64,000 nucleotides of DNA from Mariluticola halotolerans (GTDB lineage: Bacteria; Pseudomonadota; Alphaproteobacteria; Rhizobiales; Devosiaceae): assembly GCF_021611515.1 (NCBI RefSeq), contig NZ_CP090960.1, positions 1,736,001 through 1,800,000 on the forward strand, read 5' to 3'. Positions within the stretch are counted from its first letter, which is position 1. Each line of letters opens with the position of its first letter. A program made the translations under genes and the position numbers. Under the pieces are notes generated by a model that did no database searches, was not told where the DNA came from, and saw only the letters and a program-made list of their open reading frames with translations. Positions 1-6,712 of this stretch are shown here, piece by piece.

Positions 1-2
1 AG

Positions 3-521
3 AAGACCCATGAATGGGGTATCTGGCTGAATACCGACCAACTGGTTTTCCGCAATTTCCCTTCATATTTCTGGGTGCTCTCCAGCGACAAGCTGAACGA
101 TATTACCGATGAGGAAACGCTGATCCGCGAAGGATTGCTGCCCGAGACCCGGCCGCAACTGGCCGTGGTGCAAGGCAGCGGCGACCCCGAAAAATTCGGC
201 ACGGAACTGGTGCGGTTGATGACGCAAAAAGGGTTGTTCGGCCTTGATGAACGCGGGGTGTTGTTTCAGTCAGACACGCTTTATTCCGCCCGGCTGTCCC
301 TGCCCTCCAATGTGCCGAATGGCAGTTTCCTGGCCTATACCTATTTGTTCAAGGACGGGGTGATTGTGGCGCAAAAGGCCGAGGCCTTTTCGGTGCGCAA
401 GACCGGATTTGAGCGCTTTGTGGGCATGGCGGCACAGCAATCGCCATGGGCCTATGGCATAACCTGCGTCTTGCTGGCGGTGTTTACCGGCTGGCTTGGC
501 GGCGTGGTGTTCCGGCGTTAG
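3..521 (+). CDS. TIGR02186 family membrane protein, 5' end outside window
   Basis: The reading frame is open from base 3, so the gene starts left of the window and only its C-terminal 172 codons are seen. The visible text (GIWLNTD early, then a beta-rich extracytoplasmic stretch with DTLYSARLSLP) matches what I recall of the alphaproteobacterial TIGR02186 family. Members have an N-terminal signal, a periplasmic domain and one C-terminal membrane anchor. The anchor is visible here (about 22 residues from SPWAYGITC to GGVVF, followed by RR). The biochemical role of the family is not known to me. The DUF3429 gene starts 9 bases downstream on the same strand, so the two are probably cotranscribed. 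A GTG at 75 is an internal codon, not the start. Confidence 0.7.
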   Translation, partial: KTHEWGIWLNTDQLVFRNFPSYFWVLSSDKLNDITDEETLIREGLLPETRPQLAVVQGSGDPEKFGTELVRLMTQKGLFGLDERGVLFQSDTLYSARLSLPSNVPNGSFLAYTYLFKDGVIVAQKAEAFSVRKTGFERFVGMAAQQSPWAYGITCVLLAVFTGWLGGVVFRR

Positions 522-529
522 GATCTGAC

Positions 530-979
530 ATGACAAACGTTCCCGCTTTCTGGTCCCGCATTATTACCTTCACGGCGCTGGCGGGGCTGTTGCCTTTTGT
601 GGCCGGGCTTTTGCTGACGCTGTTTCCCGGCCTGCCGCTGCTTGACCAGATGGTGTTTGAGCGGGCGCTCGTTGGGTATGGCGTGTTGATTCTGGCGTTT
701 CTGGGCGGGGTGCGCTGGGGCTTGCGCCTGCAGGGCGGCGCGGGGTCCGACCTGACCTTTGTCATGGGGATCATCGGCTCTGTTGCCGGGTTCTTCATGC
801 TGCTGATGCCCTATACGCTGGCCCTTGTCATTCTGATCATCGGCTTTGCGCTGCAGGGGGCATGGGACATCTGGTCGGTGGGTGTGCCGCAACTTTATTC
901 GCGGCTGCGGCGGCTGATGACGCTTTTGGTCTGCCTGGTATTGATCGCTATTCTGGTGGCGCGGTTTACCGTCAGCTAG
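530..979 (+). CDS. DUF3429 family integral membrane protein
   Basis: A 149-residue hydrophobic protein with about four or five transmembrane helices: residues near 10-30, 45-62, 75-95, 97-115 and 125-145. The ALVGYGVLILAFLGGVRWG segment is characteristic of the DUF3429 family, small inner-membrane proteins of unknown function common in proteobacteria. I chose the ATG at 530 because it follows the preceding stop by 9 bases and begins a typical family N-terminus. Longer in-frame starts would overlap the upstream gene deeply. Its last 8 bases overlap the convergent pseudouridine synthase gene. Confidence 0.75.
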   Translation: MTNVPAFWSRIITFTALAGLLPFVAGLLLTLFPGLPLLDQMVFERALVGYGVLILAFLGGVRWGLRLQGGAGSDLTFVMGIIGSVAGFFMLLMPYTLALVILIIGFALQGAWDIWSVGVPQLYSRLRRLMTLLVCLVLIAILVARFTVS

Positions 980-1712
980 GCGCAAAGATCGCGGCCAGCG
1001 CTAATTCATCCAGCAATCTGTAATCACCCGGTGCCAGATCTTCCGGCAGATCGAGGCCACCAATGCGGTCGCGGTGCAGGCCGGTTACGTGATTGCCGAC
1101 AGAGGCGAACATGCGGCGCACCTGATGATAACGGCCTTCGGTGACGGACAAAAAGGCCTCTTTATCCCCCAGGACTTCAAGAATTGCAGGCTGTAGCGGC
1201 TTTTCCTCGCCCTCGAGCAGCAGGGTGCCGGCGGCAAAGATTTCACCCTCATTGCCGTTCAGGGGACGCTCGAGCGTGACGCGATAGCGTTTGGCGACGT
1301 GATGGCGCGGGGCGATGACCCGGTGCAGCAGATCGCCATCATCGGTCATCAGCAAGAGGCCCGAGGTCTCCTTGTCGAGCCGCCCGATGGTGGAAATGGC
1401 GGGGTTGCGCCCGCGCCAGCGGGTGGGCAACAGGTCATAGACCAGCGGCCCGGCTTCCTTGTGCGAACAGGTGACGCCGAGGGGCTTGTTGAGCATTAGT
1501 GCCATGCCCGGGACGGGATCGAGGGGTTCACCATCAATCATCAAACGGGTGGAAAGGTCGGGGCTGACCGCGACTTTCACATCGGGTTTCTTAATATCGA
1601 CCCCGTCCAGCGTCACCGCGCCGAGGCGGGCGAGCTGTTGGATATCCTTGCGCGAGCCATAGCCCATATTGGCCAGCAAGCGGTCGAGCCGCATCATGGC
1701 GGGCTTGCTCAT
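972..1712 (-). CDS. rsuA: Pseudouridine synthase, RsuA/RluB/E/F family
   Basis: A 246-residue RNA pseudouridine synthase of the RsuA type, which isomerises a specific uridine in rRNA (U516 of 16S rRNA for RsuA itself). An N-terminal S4 RNA-binding domain (about residues 7-60, RLDRLLANMGYGSRKDI) is followed by the catalytic domain. The signature GRLDKETSGLLL lies at residues 110-121 with the catalytic aspartate at D113. The C-terminal EGRYHQVRRMFA motif is also intact. The start overlaps the stop of the upstream methyltransferase gene in an ATGA arrangement, indicating translational coupling of two rRNA-modifying enzymes. RsuA is favoured over RluE/RluF by overall length and the S4 domain, but the exact rRNA target is inference. 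Confidence 0.85.
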   Translation of the reverse strand: MSKPAMMRLDRLLANMGYGSRKDIQQLARLGAVTLDGVDIKKPDVKVAVSPDLSTRLMIDGEPLDPVPGMALMLNKPLGVTCSHKEAGPLVYDLLPTRWRGRNPAISTIGRLDKETSGLLLMTDDGDLLHRVIAPRHHVAKRYRVTLERPLNGNEGEIFAAGTLLLEGEEKPLQPAILEVLGDKEAFLSVTEGRYHQVRRMFASVGNHVTGLHRDRIGGLDLPEDLAPGDYRLLDELALAAIFAPS

Positions 1713-2617
1713 TTTTCGGCCCTGTAGATTTTGTAGCCATCGCGGTCGGCGACAAGAGTGCTTTCGGTGAACAACCGGTTGAGGGTTTCCTCATAGGGCA
1801 GATGCCGGTTGGCAACGAGCCAGCACACGCCACGCGGGCGCAGGGCCGATGCGGCCTTGACGATGAAATGCTGACCGAGCACCCGGTCTTCATTACCGCC
1901 ATCATGGAAGGGCGGGTTCATGACGATAAAATCGAGCCGCTCGCCGATATCGGCCTGACGCACATCGGCCCAAAGAGTGCTGGCGCGGGTATCGGTGACG
2001 TTGCGTTTGGCCGCTTCAATGGCGCGCCGGTCGGTATCGACCATGATGACCGACGTGACCTTATCCGAGGCCAGCACGGCGGCGGTGAGAAAACCAATGC
2101 CACAGCCGAGATCGGCCCCGCGCCCTGAAAGCGGTGGCAGGGCTTCCATTAAAAGCGCGCTGCCCGGATCGAGCCGGTCCCAGCTGAACACGCCCGGCTG
2201 TGACCAGATGGCACCGCCATCCACCTGTTGCAGACCCGCTTCGTTGAGGGTTGTCTCAATCCCCTCGACCGCCTCGGGCCGGGTGGTGGTGCAGATGCGG
2301 TGATGGCGGCGGCTTTCAGCCTCCACATCACAGCCGAAAGCTGTCAGTTCCTTGGCGATACGGGCACCGCCCTTGTCCTTTGGCGCAAGGGCAATCAACT
2401 GGCCACCGGGCTTGAGCAGGTGCAGCGCTGCGGCGAGGACATAACGGCGTTCCAGCGTGCCGGGCGGAGCAAGGATCACCATGCGATCAAGGCTCGCCGG
2501 GGCGGCCGTCTCCAGTGCTTCAGCGCCGGGCATGAGGGGCGAGAACTGGGTGATGTCCGCAGGCCAATCGGCCAGTTCTGTGGGTGGTGTCCCGTAAAGT
2601 CCCTCGATTGTGCTCAC
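1709..2617 (-). CDS. RsmC-like class I SAM-dependent rRNA methyltransferase
   Basis: A 302-residue protein with the two-domain layout of RsmC/RlmG (m2G) methyltransferases. The N-terminal half is a degenerate methyltransferase-like domain. The C-terminal half has the SAM-binding motif I (DLGCGIGFLTAAV, residues 169-181) and the catalytic NPPF tetrapeptide (residues 234-237) typical of base amino-methyltransferases. RsmC methylates G1207 of 16S rRNA; that specificity is assumed, not shown. It heads a two-gene operon with the pseudouridine synthase, whose start codon overlaps this stop. Confidence 0.82.
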   Translation of the reverse strand: MSTIEGLYGTPPTELADWPADITQFSPLMPGAEALETAAPASLDRMVILAPPGTLERRYVLAAALHLLKPGGQLIALAPKDKGGARIAKELTAFGCDVEAESRRHHRICTTTRPEAVEGIETTLNEAGLQQVDGGAIWSQPGVFSWDRLDPGSALLMEALPPLSGRGADLGCGIGFLTAAVLASDKVTSVIMVDTDRRAIEAAKRNVTDTRASTLWADVRQADIGERLDFIVMNPPFHDGGNEDRVLGQHFIVKAASALRPRGVCWLVANRHLPYEETLNRLFTESTLVADRDGYKIYRAEK

Positions 2618-2789
2618 CCTGTCGTCCCGTCGCTTTCCTGAAATCCGGCTGATCCATAGTACAGGGCGGCCCCGCCTTCAATCGTGCAGCGGCAATTAGC
2701 CGTAAACCGGGTTTTGCGAATGCGGCTGGCCGGATTCACCTTGCGGCAACGCCTTTGCCTTATGGAATTGGGGGATTGGAGCGCGCACC

Positions 2790-3551
2790 ATGCAAGATAC
2801 AGCACCTGCCCTCGACATTTCAGGGCTTTGTAAAAGCTTTGACCGCCCGGCGGTCAACGGGTTGAACCTGACAGTTCGCCGGGGCGAATTCTATGGTCTT
2901 TTGGGGCCGAATGGCGCGGGCAAGACCACGATTTTGCGCATGGTCGCGGGGCTGTTGCAGCCGGATGAAGGCCAGATCAATATTCTTGGCATTGATGCGG
3001 CGCGTGATCCGGTGGCGGCGAAGCGGGTTGTGGCCTGGGTCTCGGACGAGCCGATGGTTTATGACCGGCTGACGCCGCTTGAATATCTCGAATTTATTGC
3101 CGGGCTTTGGCAGGTGGACGCCCAGGAGGCGGCGCGCCGGGCCGAAGACCTGCTCGGCTGGCTGGGCCTTGCCCCGCATGCGCATGAGCGCTGTGGCGGC
3201 TTTTCCAAGGGCATGCTGCAAAAGGTGGCGCTGGCTGGCGCACTGGTGCATGAGCCGCAATTGATTATTCTCGATGAGCCCCTGACCGGGCTTGATGCCG
3301 GCTCGGCCCGGCAGGTCAAGGATGTGCTCAAGGCGCGGGTTGCCAGTGGCGTGACCGTAATCATGACGACGCATATTCTTGAAGTTGCCGAACGGATGGC
3401 CGAGCGCATTGGGGTTATCGCCCATGGCAGGCTGATTGCCGAAGGCACGCTGGAGGAATTGCGCGTGAAGGCCGGGCGTGGTGATACCAGCCTTGAAGAC
3501 ATCTTTCTTGATCTGGTCGCGGCCGATGCCGATCAGGAACAAGTGGCATGA
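2790..3551 (+). CDS. ABC transporter ATP-binding protein (ABC-2 exporter type)
   Basis: A 253-residue nucleotide-binding subunit. Walker A is GPNGAGKTT (residues 39-47), the signature loop is the FSKGM form (138-142) found in drug/ABC-2 exporters, and Walker B is LIILDEPLTGLD (158-169). A switch histidine lies in TTHILE. It would power the membrane protein encoded by the next gene, whose ATG overlaps this stop by 4 bases. The substrate cannot be read from sequence; ABC-2 systems of this kind export drugs, lipids or polysaccharides or aid envelope functions. Confidence 0.88.
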   Translation: MQDTAPALDISGLCKSFDRPAVNGLNLTVRRGEFYGLLGPNGAGKTTILRMVAGLLQPDEGQINILGIDAARDPVAAKRVVAWVSDEPMVYDRLTPLEYLEFIAGLWQVDAQEAARRAEDLLGWLGLAPHAHERCGGFSKGMLQKVALAGALVHEPQLIILDEPLTGLDAGSARQVKDVLKARVASGVTVIMTTHILEVAERMAERIGVIAHGRLIAEGTLEELRVKAGRGDTSLEDIFLDLVAADADQEQVA

Positions 3552-5092
3552 TTGCCGCCCCTGCCCCCGGTTCGCTGATCTGGTTTGCCCGGCATGAGAT
3601 CGCGCTGACCTGGCGCGACTGGACAGCGTTGATGACCGGCGGCAAGCGCATGCGCACCTATGTGGCGGTGGCGGTGTTTGCCAGCATTGCTCTCGTAGCG
3701 CATCTGATCGCCTATAGCCTGCTGGGTCCGCACATTGCCAATGGCATTGTGGCCGACAAGACAAGTCTTGTCTGGCTGACCGGTGCCGGGATCCTGTTTT
3801 TCACCGTCATGCTGTCGCAGGCCATGGAATCGGTGACACGGGCCTATTATGCCCGCGCCGATCTCGATCTGATCCTTTCCTCCCCGGCCTCGTCGCGGCG
3901 GCTGTTTGCCATTCGCACGCTTTCGATTGCCGGGTCGACCATGATGCTGTCCTGCCTTTTGGCCGGGCCGGCCATCAATATTCTGGCCTATCATGACAGC
4001 CCTGTCTGGCTGTTGGCCTATGGGGTGATGGCGGTTCTGGCAGCGATTGCCACCGCGATTGCCGTGGGAATTACCATCGCACTTTTTCGTCTGACCGGGC
4101 CGAAGCGTACCCGCTTTATCGCCCAGATTCTGGCCGCGATTGTGGGCGCCGGGTTTCTGATCGGCATTCAGCTGGTCGCCATTCTGGCCTTTGGGCAATA
4201 TGCGCGGTTTTCATTTCTGCAATCGGACGCGGTGCTGGCCGCTGCGCCTGCTGCTGACAGCCTCTTCTGGTTGCCCGCCCGCGCGGCCATGGGGGACGGG
4301 CTTGCCTTTGCCATGCTGGCGATTGCCGGATTTGGCTTGCTGGGTCTGGTCATTGCCGCCTCGTCAGCCAGCTTTGGCCACTATGCCGTTGCGGCGGCGG
4401 GCGTGCCCGAAACACGGTTCAGGGCGCAGGGCAAAAGCCGGTTGTTTCGCCATATCAGCCAGAAACAGGTTTTGCGGCGCAAGGAGTGGAAGCTTTTGGC
4501 ACGCGACCCATGGTTGCTGTCGCAAACGCTGATGCAAATTCTTTATCTGTTGCCGCCCGCACTGCTGCTCTGGCTGAATTACGGGCAGGATGCGGGCATG
4601 TTCATTGTTGTCGTGCCTGTGCTGGTTATGGCCTCGGGCCAATTGGCCGGCGGGCTGGCCTGGCTGGCGATCTCGGGCGAGGATGCGCATGATCTGGTGG
4701 TCACCGCGCCGGTCAATCCGCGCACTATTCTTGCCGCCAAGATTGAGGCTGTGCTGGGGGCGATTGCCATGGTGCTGACGCCCTTGTTGTTGCTGATGGC
4801 ACTCTCCTCGTGGCAGGCCGCCCTTGTGACCGGGTTTGGCGCATTGCTGTCGGCAGGATCGGCGACACTGATCCAGCTCTGGTTCCGCTCGCAGGCCAAG
4901 CGCGCCATGTTCCGGCGCCGTCAGGTCTCCTCCCGCGTGGCCACCCTTTCGGAAGCCTTTGCCTCGATCATGTGGGCGGGGACGGCGGCCATTGCGGTCA
5001 GCGGCGCGTGGTTGCTGGCCATTATTCCGGCCGTGATCGCACTGATTGTCATGGGGATCGCCAAGGCGCTCAGCCCCAGGGCATCGGACTAG
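3548..5092 (+). CDS. ABC-2 type transporter permease
   Basis: A 514-residue polytopic membrane protein with around ten hydrophobic segments spread over the length (for example residues 37-55, 75-92, 135-180, 195-225, 240-275, 320-365, 390-440, 470-500). It is translationally coupled to the ATPase gene before it and clearly forms the membrane half of that exporter. The large size fits the permeases that carry two membrane blocks joined by a cytoplasmic loop (around residues 280-315, rich in R/K and Q). The substrate is unknown. Confidence 0.8.
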   Translation: MIAAPAPGSLIWFARHEIALTWRDWTALMTGGKRMRTYVAVAVFASIALVAHLIAYSLLGPHIANGIVADKTSLVWLTGAGILFFTVMLSQAMESVTRAYYARADLDLILSSPASSRRLFAIRTLSIAGSTMMLSCLLAGPAINILAYHDSPVWLLAYGVMAVLAAIATAIAVGITIALFRLTGPKRTRFIAQILAAIVGAGFLIGIQLVAILAFGQYARFSFLQSDAVLAAAPAADSLFWLPARAAMGDGLAFAMLAIAGFGLLGLVIAASSASFGHYAVAAAGVPETRFRAQGKSRLFRHISQKQVLRRKEWKLLARDPWLLSQTLMQILYLLPPALLLWLNYGQDAGMFIVVVPVLVMASGQLAGGLAWLAISGEDAHDLVVTAPVNPRTILAAKIEAVLGAIAMVLTPLLLLMALSSWQAALVTGFGALLSAGSATLIQLWFRSQAKRAMFRRRQVSSRVATLSEAFASIMWAGTAAIAVSGAWLLAIIPAVIALIVMGIAKALSPRASD

Positions 5093-5101
5093 GTTTTCAC
5101 C

Positions 5102-5473
5102 CTAAACATGCTGGTCGATCAGGATGGTATTGCCATCCGGGTCCTTGAGCATGCAGCTGGCGGGACCGGTTGTGGCTTCGTCGGCTTCATTCAACAGCGC
5201 AATGCCATCGGCCTTCAGGCGTTTTTGAATCTCCCTAACATCGGTGAACGGGGTGACCGGCTGGCCGTTTGAATCCCAGCCGGGGTTGAAGGTGAGGATA
5301 TTGCCCTCGAACATGCCCTGAAACAGCCCAATGACGCAGGTGGGGGATTTCATGATCATCCAGCCATGCTGTTGCTGATCGTGAAAGACCTCAAATCCGA
5401 GCTTTTCATAAAAGGCGCGCGAGGCGGCGATATCCTTGACGGCAAGACTGAGGGAAAAACCACCGAGTTCCAT
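5102..5473 (-). CDS. VOC (glyoxalase/bleomycin-resistance fold) family protein
   Basis: A 123-residue single-domain VOC protein. It opens with LGGFSLSLAVKDIAASRAFYEKLGFEVF, the standard first beta-alpha unit, and ends in MLKDPDGNTILIDQH, the usual last strand with a metal-ligand position. Such proteins act as metal-dependent lyases, isomerases, dioxygenases or binding proteins; nothing here picks one. I start it at the ATG at 5473 because AGGAG lies 7 bases upstream on the minus strand. The in-frame upstream start would add seven unrelated residues. It is convergent with the ABC permease, 9 bases apart. Confidence 0.8.
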   Translation of the reverse strand: MELGGFSLSLAVKDIAASRAFYEKLGFEVFHDQQQHGWMIMKSPTCVIGLFQGMFEGNILTFNPGWDSNGQPVTPFTDVREIQKRLKADGIALLNEADEATTGPASCMLKDPDGNTILIDQHV

Positions 5474-5543
5474 TGTGCATCTCCTGTCTGGCAATCGCTT
5501 ATTGAATGCACAAAACAGAAGGGCTGACCAATCACATCGTATC

Positions 5544-6260
5544 TCAGCCCGCCACCAGCCGCCGGGGATTGACCGGATAGGTGCGGTCGCGGCCGAGCAT
5601 GACGACCTGCAACTGGCTCATGCGGAACAGGCCATGAAAGGCCGGGGAGAGGATGTTGAGATTGCCGGTGGAACTGCCATAGGCAGGCAGGATCATCAGG
5701 CGCTCATCGGCGACGAAACAGGGCCGCCGCGTGGCGCGTCCATTAAGGGCGATCCGGGCTGCGGGGTGCAGGTGCCCGGCCATGAGGCCTGTACTGGTTT
5801 TATCCGGTTCGTGGCTAAGGGTGATGTCGCGGAGGATAATGTTTTGCCGGCAATCGCCGCCAAGGGCGTGCGGCGCGGGATCGTGATTACCTGAAAGCCA
5901 GAGCCAGTCCGTCATCCCCAGCAGGCGATCCAGCCGCGCCCGGTCATGGGGCAGAATGGTGCTGGTGCCTTCGTCACGGTGAAAGCTGTCACCCAGCGCG
6001 ATCAGACGGCTGGCGCGGGTGTGCATCAGATCGGCTTCGAGACGGCTGAGCGTCAGGCCCGTATCATAAGGCGGCAGCAATTGGCCGGTGCGGGCGAAGG
6101 ACGACATTTTCTCCAGATGCAGATCGGCGACCAGCAGCGCGTTTTCCGCCCGCCAGAACAGCGCGCCCGAGGGTAGCGGTTCGAACAGTTCGCCCCGGAA
6201 GCGGATCATCGCCGTCGCCTCCTCCTCGTCTTTCTGGCGTGTGGCGGCATGGGTCATCAT
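5544..6260 (-). CDS. pdeM: Ligase-associated DNA damage response endonuclease PdeM
   Basis: A 238-residue calcineurin-like metallophosphoesterase. All metal-binding blocks are present: ADLHLEK (D46, H48), ALGDSFH (D91), SGNHD (residues 123-127), a histidine at 150 and AGHLHP (161-166). In the PdeM family these sites cleave DNA phosphodiesters as part of a repair group that also includes a DEXH helicase, an exonuclease and an ATP-dependent ligase. Here it is last in the operon helicase - acetyltransferase - pdeM, and its ATG overlaps the acetyltransferase stop. The ligase and exonuclease members are not in this window. Confidence 0.85.
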   Translation of the reverse strand: MMTHAATRQKDEEEATAMIRFRGELFEPLPSGALFWRAENALLVADLHLEKMSSFARTGQLLPPYDTGLTLSRLEADLMHTRASRLIALGDSFHRDEGTSTILPHDRARLDRLLGMTDWLWLSGNHDPAPHALGGDCRQNIILRDITLSHEPDKTSTGLMAGHLHPAARIALNGRATRRPCFVADERLMILPAYGSSTGNLNILSPAFHGLFRMSQLQVVMLGRDRTYPVNPRRLVAG

Positions 6261-6712
6261 TTCAGCCGCATGCGGTAATTGACCACCCGGCCACTTTCGA
6301 TAAAGCCGAGGGCCTTGTGGGCGTGTTGGCTGACGACATTGTCCACTTCAACATCGGAGCCAAGATAGGAATAGCCGTTTGCGCGCGCCCAATCGGCGGC
6401 GGCGGCCACGAGCGCGCCACCCACGCCACGGGCGCGGAATTCGGGCTCCACATACCAGCCCTCGATATAGGCCGCGGGATCATTGCCGCAGCTATCGACC
6501 ACGCTGCGCTCGCCAATTTCAGCAAAGCCGACAGGTTCGTCACCAGCTAGAGCCAGCAGCACGATTTTCAGGGCACCCTGCCCGGATTTGAAGGCGGCAA
6601 GATCGGCCTGATTTTCAGCCTCGGAGCAATCGGGCCACAACTTTGTGCGCATGCCACCCCAGATGGCGTATTCCGCATCCGCCATGGCTCTGACTGTCAG
6701 GGTTACCGTCAC
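6257..6712 (-). CDS. GNAT acetyltransferase resembling aminoglycoside 6'-N-acetyltransferases
   Basis: A 151-residue GNAT enzyme. The acetyl-CoA pyrophosphate-binding motif is in FRARGVGGALVAAAADWA. The flanking text (MRTKLWPD near the N-terminus, YIEGWYVEPEFR before motif A, then SQHAHKALGFIESGRVVNYRM) follows the arrangement of chromosomal AAC(6')-I proteins closely. The resemblance suggests acetylation of a small amine; whether an aminoglycoside is a real substrate cannot be told from sequence. It sits between the repair helicase and pdeM with overlapping start and stop codons on both sides, so it is co-translated with DNA repair genes, an odd partner for this fold. Confidence 0.8.
   Translation of the reverse strand: MTVTLTVRAMADAEYAIWGGMRTKLWPDCSEAENQADLAAFKSGQGALKIVLLALAGDEPVGFAEIGERSVVDSCGNDPAAYIEGWYVEPEFRARGVGGALVAAAADWARANGYSYLGSDVEVDNVVSQHAHKALGFIESGRVVNYRMRLK

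Noticed and set aside
5102-5473. Bleomycin or fosfomycin resistance gene
   Set aside because: The VOC fold is shared by many enzymes and the sequence lacks features specific to either resistance family.
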